Below, in pieces: positions 1 through 4,039 of a stretch of 8,812 nucleotides of DNA. The position numbers and the translations under genes were made by a program. The stretch is taken from contig JAFTHJ010000198.1 of NCBI GenBank assembly GCA_017457465.1, positions 1 through 8,812 of the forward strand, written 5' to 3'. This DNA comes from Clostridia bacterium. GTDB lineage: Bacteria > Bacillota > Clostridia > Oscillospirales > CAG-272. The notes below the pieces were generated by a model, which was not told the DNA's origin, did no database searches, and saw only the letters and a list, made by a program, of their open reading frames with translations. The number at the start of each line of letters is the position of its first letter. Positions within the stretch are counted from its first letter, which is position 1.

Positions 1-398
1 GGAGTTGTGGTATATGTGAGGAACATACTTGTTCCTATGATAAGCGTGAATATTCTGACTATGGTAAACAACGCCAGATAAAGTCCCTCGCCGTATATCC
101 GTATTTTCCACCATTCAAAGAGCAGCATATCTCCTTTTGTGAAAAAGACCTGAAAGAATACGGCAAAGAGCATTACAAAAAGCACAGGCGTAAGGCTTCT
201 GAATATCGTTTTGAACGGAATCCTTCCGAGCGCGACCACAAGAAGCGCCGATACGAGAAGAACCGCGAAGCCTATTATATTTTTGCAAAACGCCGCCGCG
301 CATATATATACGAGCGCCGACACGACCTTTATTCTCGGGTCGAGCCTGTGCAACGGTGATTCGGCAGGATAGTACTGACCGAGTGCGATACTTTTCAT
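1..398 (-). CDS. ecfT: EcfT, energy-coupling factor transporter transmembrane subunit (N-terminal 132 residues, cut by window edge)
   Basis: EcfT is the membrane scaffold of ECF transporters. It joins the EcfA1/EcfA2 ATPase pair to exchangeable S components that bind vitamins or metals. Translating the minus strand from the ATG at 398 gives an open frame to the window edge. It opens with MKSIALGQYYPAESPLHRLD followed by PRIK, the characteristic EcfT amino terminus (GQY.P..S..H.LDPR.K). Hydrophobic stretches lie at about residues 25-38, 42-58, 71-87 and 107-130, separated by the KGD..FEWW.IRIYGEGL loop. Family members are about 260-270 residues, so roughly half is missing, including the coupling-helix Arg motifs that contact the ATPases. 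The start is preceded by AAGGAAAGG (410-418) with an 11-base spacer, and an in-frame stop lies at 417-419. The gene begins 38 bp after ecfA2, as expected for one operon. Family assignment is firm despite truncation. Confidence 0.93.
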   Translation of the reverse strand, partial: MKSIALGQYYPAESPLHRLDPRIKVVSALVYICAAAFCKNIIGFAVLLVSALLVVALGRIPFKTIFRSLTPVLFVMLFAVFFQVFFTKGDMLLFEWWKIRIYGEGLYLALFTIVRIFTLIIGTSMFLTYTTT

Positions 399-417
399 TC
401 GTGAATTTGCCTTTCCT

Positions 418-433
418 TACCGCGTATGCGGTA
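418..433 (-). other. Intercistronic hairpin between ecfA2 and ecfT
   Basis: TACCGC (418-423) and GCGGTA (428-433) are perfect inverted arms of 6 bp around a 4-base loop. On the minus-strand transcript the hairpin begins 3 nt after the ecfA2 stop and ends next to the AGGAAAGG that serves ecfT. No U tract follows, so it is not a typical terminator. It could tune ecfT translation or stabilise a processed end, but this is inference. Confidence 0.45.
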
Positions 434-436
434 TCT

Positions 437-1285
437 TTATTTAAACAGCTTCAAAAGCTCCTCATAAGCGCGCTCCGAGGTGTAAACACCCGTGTCGACC
501 TCAATTCCGCGCTCACGGAGTAAAAGCATAAGCTTGGTTATCTGCGGTATGTCGAGTCCCGCACCCGCGAGTCTCTCGGGCTCCGAAAAGACCTCGTCCC
601 GAGTTCCGTTCATTATGAGCTTACCCTCCGACATTACCATAACCCTGTCGCAGTATCTCGCCATATCCTCCATACTGTGACTTACGATAACTACCGTGCT
701 TCCCGAATTCTTTCGGTACTCCATAATATTCGAGAATATAGCCTCACGTCCCGCAGGGTCAAGTCCCGCCGCGGGTTCGTCAAGAATAAGCACATCGGGC
801 CTCATCGCGATAATTCCCGCGATAGCCGCCCTTCTCTTTTGTCCGCCCGACAGGTCAAACGGAGATTTTTCAAGCAGCTCTCTCTCAAGTCCGACAAAGT
901 CTGCCGCCTCCTCTACTCTCTCGGCTATTTCCTGCTCCGAGAGTCCCATATTCCGTGGTCCAAAGGCAATATCCTGTCTTATCGTTTCTTCAAAAAGCTG
1001 GGATTCGGGGTATTGCATAACCAAACCGACACGGAATCTGACGCTTCTTATTTCTTTAGGCTTTGCCCAGATATCGGCTCCGTCAAGAAGCACTCTGCCC
1101 TCCTCGGGCTTGAGTATTCCGTTAAAAAGCTCAACGAGGGTTGATTTACCCGAGCCTGTGTGTCCTATAATTCCCGTTATGGTATTCGGTACAATATTCA
1201 GCGTAACGCCGTCGAGCGCCTTTATCTCGTAAGGCGTTCCCTTGCCGTGAAAGAAAGATACGTTTTCAACAGATATTTCAGCCAT
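437..1285 (-). CDS. ecfA2: EcfA2, energy-coupling factor transporter ATPase
   Basis: This is one of two ATP-binding subunits that power ECF-type vitamin/metal uptake at the inner face of the membrane. The 282 residues carry every ABC ATPase motif: Walker A GHTGSGKST (41-49), Q-loop Gln91 in VMQYPESQLF, signature LSGGQKRR (145-152), Walker B VLILDEP (165-171) with catalytic Glu170, D-loop AGLD (173-176) and switch His203. The C-terminal extension with GLDIPQIT (243-250) and LLRERGIEV is typical of EcfA proteins and of the EcfT contact end. I start at the ATG at 1285, which has GGAGAGGAG just upstream. A longer frame from a TTG at 1303 would place that ribosome binding site inside the gene. The start overlaps the ecfA1 stop by 8 bp (ATGGCTGA), which suggests translational coupling and equal dosage of the two ATPases. 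The A2 label comes from order (second, next to ecfT) and sequence. Confidence 0.95.
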   Translation of the reverse strand: MAEISVENVSFFHGKGTPYEIKALDGVTLNIVPNTITGIIGHTGSGKSTLVELFNGILKPEEGRVLLDGADIWAKPKEIRSVRFRVGLVMQYPESQLFEETIRQDIAFGPRNMGLSEQEIAERVEEAADFVGLERELLEKSPFDLSGGQKRRAAIAGIIAMRPDVLILDEPAAGLDPAGREAIFSNIMEYRKNSGSTVVIVSHSMEDMARYCDRVMVMSEGKLIMNGTRDEVFSEPERLAGAGLDIPQITKLMLLLRERGIEVDTGVYTSERAYEELLKLFK

Positions 1286-2153
1286 CTCGTCTCTCCTCTC
1301 CAAGCGCTCTCTCTATGAGCTCGGTGCACCTCTCGGGAGTCGTGCAGTCGCCCTCAAGAGCTATACCCGCCTCTCGCAGTCTGTGAACTATAGCGGTACA
1401 CTGCGGAACGTCAAGTCCCATAGAGCGCAGAAGCGCCTCGCGCTCAAAGACCTCGGACGGTTTACCGTCAAGCGCTATCCGTCCTCCGTCAAGCACGACA
1501 ACTCTGCCCGCCATCGCCGCCTCATCCATATAGTGTGTTATCATAATCACGGTAATGCCCATTTCCTCGTTAAGCATCCTGATAGTCTGCATAACCTCTC
1601 GGCGCCCTATCGGGTCGAGCATCGCCGTAGATTCATCGAATATTATGCATTTGGGAAGCATCGCGATAATTCCCGCGATAGCCACCCTCTGCTTCTGTCC
1701 GCCCGAGAGCCTGTGCGGCTCGTGGTGAGCGTATTTGGTCATTCCGACCACCCGCAGAGCCTCGTCAACTCTCTTTCGTATCTCCGCCGAGGGAACACTT
1801 AAATTTTCGGGACCGAAAGCAACATCGTCCTCGACGATAGTCGCGACGAGCTGATTATCGGGGTTCTGGAATACCATACCAACCTTTTTGCGAAGCGCGA
1901 AAAGGTCGTCGTCGGTCATATCCGCGTCGGTTATGTCCTTTCCGTCGATATATATTTTTCCGCTCTGCGGAGAAATAATCATATTGAGAAGCTTCGCAAA
2001 CGTGGATTTGCCCGAGCCGTTGTGACCGAGCACCGCCACGAACTCACCCTCTCCTATCTCGAGGGAAAGCTCCTTTATGACGGGGATGCCGACACCGCTC
2101 TCCCCTTTATACGAATAGCTTATATTTTCAACCTTGATAAACGGTAAATCCAT
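1278..2153 (-). CDS. ecfA1: EcfA1, energy-coupling factor transporter ATPase
   Basis: This is the partner ATPase of the ECF module and heterodimerises with EcfA2. In 291 residues I see Walker A GHNGSGKST (43-51), Q-loop Gln96 in VFQNPDNQLV, signature LSGGQKQR (149-156), Walker B CIIFDES (169-175) with catalytic Glu174, the STAMLDP D-loop, and switch His207 in ITHYMDEA. DEST.MLDP in place of the commoner DEP..GLDP is usual for EcfA1. The C-terminal MGLDVPQCTAI segment (245-255) matches the EcfA tail. All catalytic residues are present, so both sites of the heterodimer should hydrolyse ATP. The start is the ATG at 2153, about 7 nt after AAAAGGTG. A GTG three codons earlier (2162) would overlap that ribosome binding site. 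The gene lies 41 bp after the methyltransferase stop and overlaps ecfA2 by 8 bp. No S-component gene is adjacent, as expected for a shared group II ECF module. Confidence 0.95.
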   Translation of the reverse strand: MDLPFIKVENISYSYKGESGVGIPVIKELSLEIGEGEFVAVLGHNGSGKSTFAKLLNMIISPQSGKIYIDGKDITDADMTDDDLFALRKKVGMVFQNPDNQLVATIVEDDVAFGPENLSVPSAEIRKRVDEALRVVGMTKYAHHEPHRLSGGQKQRVAIAGIIAMLPKCIIFDESTAMLDPIGRREVMQTIRMLNEEMGITVIMITHYMDEAAMAGRVVVLDGGRIALDGKPSEVFEREALLRSMGLDVPQCTAIVHRLREAGIALEGDCTTPERCTELIERALGEERRDG

Positions 2154-2194
2154 CAAAAGCACCTTTTCGTTTCGTTATTTTTGTTCTCCGAATG

Positions 2195-3058
2195 TCAGAG
2201 GGACGTCCACCTTGCACTCGCTCCGCAGGGGAGATATCCTCCCGTAGCGGAAATCTTGAGTCCAAGCTCGTCGGTCTGCGTCCGTCCGCCAAACCTTGAG
2301 GTGACTCGGAGGTCAAGGATATATTTCATAGTCATAGGAGAAAGTCCCGTTGTGTAAGAGTTTATGAGAAAGAAGAGCGGGTCGTCCGAGAGAAGCTGCG
2401 CCGCAAGTGTAATAAGCGCATCGGCACTGTCCTCTATCTTCCATACCTCACCCGAGGGGCCTCTGCCGTAGGACGGAGGGTCCATAATAACGGCATCGTA
2501 CCTGTTCCCTCTGCGAATCTCCCTCTCGACAAACTTTTTGCAGTCGTCTACTATGTATCTTATCGGAGCATCGGCAAGTCCCGAGAGCGCCGCGTTCTCC
2601 TTTGCCTGTGCAACCATTCCCTTCGCCGCGTCAACGTGAACGACAGACGCACCCGCAGATGCCGCCGCGACAGTTGCTCCGCCCGTATAAGCAAAGAGAT
2701 TAAGCACCTTTATCTTTCTGCCCGACTTGCGGATAAGCTCGGAAAACCAATCCCAGTTAGCCGCCTGCTCGGGAAAAAGCCCCGTATGCTTAAAGCCCAT
2801 AGGCTTAAGCACGAATGAAAGCTCACCGTATTTTATATTCCAGTTGGGCGGGAGCGAATTCTTATTCCAGCCTCCGCCGCCGTTGGACGAGCGTCTGTAT
2901 ATCGCGTCCGCGCGTTTCCACGCGGGATGCTTCGCGACATCCTTCCAGATGACCTGTGGGTCGGGGCGCACAAGTATGTATTTTCCCCAACGCTCAAGTC
3001 TCTCTCCGTCCGACGCGTCGAGCAATTCGTAATCCTTCCAATTTTCGGAACACCACAT
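2195..3058 (-). CDS. Class I SAM-dependent methyltransferase, RlmI/COG1092-like without PUA domain
   Basis: This is a 287-residue Rossmann-fold methyltransferase, probably acting on RNA. The SAM-binding motif I is VLNLFAYTGGATVAAA (118-133). The ribose-binding acidic residue is Asp143 in VVHVDAAKGMV, and motif III is YIVDDCKKFV (168-177). The active-site motif is DPPSYGRG (193-200), followed by GEVWKIED. NLFAYTGG...DPPS.GRG is typical of the COG1092 group, whose best-known member RlmI makes m5C1962 in 23S rRNA. RlmI carries an N-terminal PUA domain that I do not see here. Instead about 110 N-terminal residues (YELLDASDGERLERWGKY, RPDPQVIW, ADAIYRRSSNGGGGW) precede the core. One Cys sits near the C terminus (LPCGASARW, Cys278), and I cannot tell whether it is catalytic. 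The start has GGAGG seven bases upstream. The gene is 33 bp after ruvC. The methyltransferase call is firm; the substrate is unknown, so no symbol is given. Confidence 0.88.
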   Translation of the reverse strand: MWCSENWKDYELLDASDGERLERWGKYILVRPDPQVIWKDVAKHPAWKRADAIYRRSSNGGGGWNKNSLPPNWNIKYGELSFVLKPMGFKHTGLFPEQAANWDWFSELIRKSGRKIKVLNLFAYTGGATVAAASAGASVVHVDAAKGMVAQAKENAALSGLADAPIRYIVDDCKKFVEREIRRGNRYDAVIMDPPSYGRGPSGEVWKIEDSADALITLAAQLLSDDPLFFLINSYTTGLSPMTMKYILDLRVTSRFGGRTQTDELGLKISATGGYLPCGASARWTSL

Positions 3059-3071
3059 ATTAAAACCTCCG

Positions 3072-3084
3072 CCGCAAAACGCGG
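3072..3084 (-). other. Small hairpin ahead of the methyltransferase ribosome binding site
   Basis: CCGC (3072-3075) and GCGG (3081-3084) flank a 5-base loop in the 33-bp gap between ruvC and the methyltransferase. On the transcript the stem abuts the GGAGG that serves the methyltransferase. It is only 4 bp, so stability is modest. Its position resembles the hairpin ahead of ecfT. Confidence 0.3.
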
Positions 3085-3091
3085 TCTGAAC

Positions 3092-3589
3092 TCATTTGTT
3101 ATAGTATTGCGCAAGTCTTGAGGCGCCCGAATGGGCGTGACAGACCGCTATCGCCAAGGCATCCGCCGTATCATCGGGCTTCGGCGGCTTTTTCAGTCCA
3201 AGAAAGGTCGTCACCATAGTAATGACCTGCTTCTTCTCCGCTCTGCCGTATCCCACCACCGCCTGCTTGACCTGCAGGGGCGTATACTCAAACACGGGAA
3301 CACCAAGTCTTGTTGCCACAAGAAGAATAACTCCCCTCGCCTCGGCAACGCGGATACCCGTTGTCTGGTTGGTGTTGAAGAAAAGCTCCTCGACCGCCAT
3401 CTGCTCGGGTTTGTATTTCTCGATTATCTCCTTCAAGTCGTCATATATCGCGCACAACCTCTGCTCGGTCGGCATACCCGCGGGAGTCTGTATCGAGCCG
3501 TAGCCGAGAACCTCAAAGTGAGAGCCTCTGTAATCAATAACACCCCAACCCACGATAGCAAGTCCGGGGTCTATACCGAGAATTATCAT
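3092..3589 (-). CDS. ruvC: RuvC, crossover junction endodeoxyribonuclease
   Basis: RuvC is the Holliday-junction resolvase. The dimer makes symmetric nicks in junctions that RuvAB has bound and migrated. The 165 residues match the usual RuvC length. The RNase H-fold acidic residues are Asp7 in MIILGIDPGLAIVGWG, Glu67 in MAVEELFFNTNQTTG, and Asp140 and Asp143 in PDDTADALAIAVCHAH. The basic/aromatic DNA-contact segment TPLQVKQAVVGYGRAEKKQV (103-122) is also present. I start at the ATG at 3589, directly after AAAAGGAGGG with a 6-base spacer. An in-frame TTG at 3646 would add 19 residues with no homology and bury that ribosome binding site. It is the first gene of the leftward unit, and a strong promoter lies about 75 bp upstream of the start. 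ruvA and ruvB are on the other strand across the divergent region, not directly downstream as in many genomes. All catalytic residues are intact. Confidence 0.97.
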   Translation of the reverse strand: MIILGIDPGLAIVGWGVIDYRGSHFEVLGYGSIQTPAGMPTEQRLCAIYDDLKEIIEKYKPEQMAVEELFFNTNQTTGIRVAEARGVILLVATRLGVPVFEYTPLQVKQAVVGYGRAEKKQVITMVTTFLGLKKPPKPDDTADALAIAVCHAHSGASRLAQYYNK

Positions 3590-3606
3590 CCAAATCCCTC
3601 CTTTTC

Positions 3607-3644
3607 CGCCAAGACGATTTTCGTCGGGCGAAAAGCTCCCGCCC
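3607..3644 (-). promoter_or_regulatory. ruvC leader with two mutually exclusive hairpins
   Basis: The predicted ruvC leader runs from about 3656 to 3590. Reading along the transcript, GGGCG (complement of 3640-3644) can pair with CGCCC (complement of 3626-3630). Just downstream, GACGA-AAA-TCGTC (3613-3625) forms a 5-bp stem. CGCC (3627-3630) and GGCG (3607-3610) can extend that stem by 4 bp across a small internal loop. Bases 3627-3630 are needed by both the upstream stem and the extension, so the two folds exclude each other. The AAGGAGGG ribosome binding site (3596-3603) begins 3 nt after the extended stem. Regulation by switching is inference; the base pairings are visible. Confidence 0.4.
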
Positions 3645-3662
3645 AAAAACAGTTTACTCTAT

Positions 3663-3691
3663 ATTATATCACACAACCCCCATCAAGTCAA
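3663..3691 (-). promoter_or_regulatory. Sigma-A-type promoter of the ruvC-methyltransferase-ecf operon
   Basis: On the minus strand, TTGACT (-35, 3686-3691) and TATAAT (-10, 3663-3668, perfect consensus) are separated by exactly 17 bp. A TGn extended -10 element precedes TATAAT. The predicted transcription start is near 3656-3657, giving a leader of about 67 nt before ruvC. The match is five of six plus six of six, so I regard it as strong. No comparable promoter was seen in the short gaps further along this operon. Confidence 0.85.
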
Positions 3692-3697
3692 ATATAT

Positions 3698-3727
3698 TTT
3701 GTAAAATTTAAAAGACTTGTTTACAAA
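3698..3727. promoter_or_regulatory. Candidate operator: TTTGTAAA-N14-TTTACAAA inverted repeat
   Basis: Perfect 8-bp inverted arms TTTGTAAA (3698-3705) and TTTACAAA (3720-3727) are separated by 14 bp. Arm centres are 22 bp apart, about two helical turns, which would suit a dimeric regulator on one face of the DNA. The right arm covers the -35 box (TTTACA) of the plus-strand promoter. The left arm lies 6 bp upstream of the minus-strand -35. The region is AT-rich, so chance is possible. No known operator consensus was recognised. Confidence 0.4.
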
Positions 3728-3748
3728 TTATTGGTATTATGATAAAAT
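3720..3748 (+). promoter_or_regulatory. Sigma-A-type promoter of the DUF951-yfhO-ruvAB operon
   Basis: TTTACA (-35, 3720-3725) and TAAAAT (-10, 3743-3748) are separated by 17 bp. A TGn extended -10 (3740-3742) precedes the -10. Each hexamer matches consensus at five of six positions. The predicted start is near 3755-3756. The -35 boxes of this promoter and the leftward one are 28 bp apart, back to back. Confidence 0.8.
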
Positions 3749-3755
3749 AATATAA

Positions 3756-3783
3756 GTGTTGCCGCGAAAATATATTGCAACAC
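3756..3783 (+). other. Predicted 5'-terminal stem-loop of the DUF951-yfhO-ruvAB mRNA
   Basis: GTGTTGC (3756-3762) and GCAACAC (3777-3783) form a perfect 7-bp stem with a 14-base loop. The predicted transcription start (3755-3756) falls at the first base of the stem, so the mRNA would begin with a hairpin. The AGGAG ribosome binding site (3796-3800) is 12 nt downstream and stays free. Such 5' stems are known to protect some bacterial mRNAs from decay. It could instead be a DNA operator, since its spacer is also 14 bp. Confidence 0.45.
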
Positions 3784-3808
3784 GCCTAAAATGACAGGAG
3801 TCCACACA

Positions 3809-4024
3809 ATGATGAAGATAATCCCGTTCAAGGTGAACGACACCATAGAGATGAAAAAGCCCCATCCTTGCGGCGCGAGGGAGTTCAGAATACTGCGAGT
3901 CGGCAGTGAGATGCGAGTGGTATGCCTCGGCTGCGGAAGAGATATGAGCATTGACCGCATAAAGCTTGAAAAAGCCACGAAGCGCGTCATAACAAGTGAC
4001 GGCGGCAACGCTCAAAATTCATAA
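3809..4024 (+). CDS. DUF951 family small zinc-ribbon-like protein
   Basis: This is a 71-residue protein of unknown function. It matches the DUF951 family, small (about 60-70 residue) proteins widespread in Firmicutes. Recognisable parts are DTIEMKKPHPCG near the N terminus (residues 11-22) and RVGSEMRVVCLGCGRDMSIDR in the middle (30-50). His19, Cys21, Cys39 and Cys42 look like a possible metal-binding set (HxC and CxxC), although zinc binding is inference. No signal peptide or membrane segment is visible, so it should be cytosolic. I place the start at the ATG at 3809, eight bases after AGGAG. An upstream in-frame ATG at 3791 lacks a ribosome binding site and would put AGGAG inside the gene. 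The adjacent ATG at 3812 is an equally plausible start in sequence terms. It is the first gene of the rightward unit and ends 15 bp before yfhO. Known DUF951 neighbourhoods give no firm function. Confidence 0.85.
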   Translation: MMKIIPFKVNDTIEMKKPHPCGAREFRILRVGSEMRVVCLGCGRDMSIDRIKLEKATKRVITSDGGNAQNS

Positions 4025-4039
4025 GAAAGGCGCGAAAAA

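Noticed and set aside
20..35. Inverted repeat GGAACA-TACT-TGTTCC resembling a LexA (SOS) box
   Set aside because: The GAAC and GTTC half-sites are 6 bp apart instead of the 4 bp of the Bacillus-type box. It lies inside the ecfT coding sequence, with no promoter or SOS gene start nearby.
677..1232. Overlapping plus-strand open frames (677-1144 and 696-1232) opposite ecfA2
   Set aside because: They are antisense to a clear ABC ATPase gene, have no recognisable domain and arise from codon bias of the real gene.
437..1303. Longer EcfA2 starting at TTG 1303
   Set aside because: The extra six residues come from the GGAGAGGAG ribosome binding site itself. The ATG at 1285 is correctly spaced from it and begins the typical EcfA sequence.
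3092..3646. Longer RuvC starting at TTG 3646
   Set aside because: The added 19 residues contain the ribosome binding site and leader hairpins. RuvC proteins begin at M-I-I-L-G-I-D-P-G, matching the ATG at 3589.
3131..3742. 203-codon plus-strand open frame opposite ruvC
   Set aside because: It runs antisense through ruvC, across the leader and both divergent promoter elements, and has no family resemblance.
3590..3808. A known riboswitch or small RNA gene in the divergent region
   Set aside because: I see promoters and short hairpins but no conserved riboswitch core (such as TPP, cobalamin or T-box motifs) and no terminator within the region.
3791..4024. DUF951 protein starting at ATG 3791
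   Set aside because: There is no ribosome binding site before 3791, while AGGAG at 3796-3800 is correctly spaced for the ATG at 3809.
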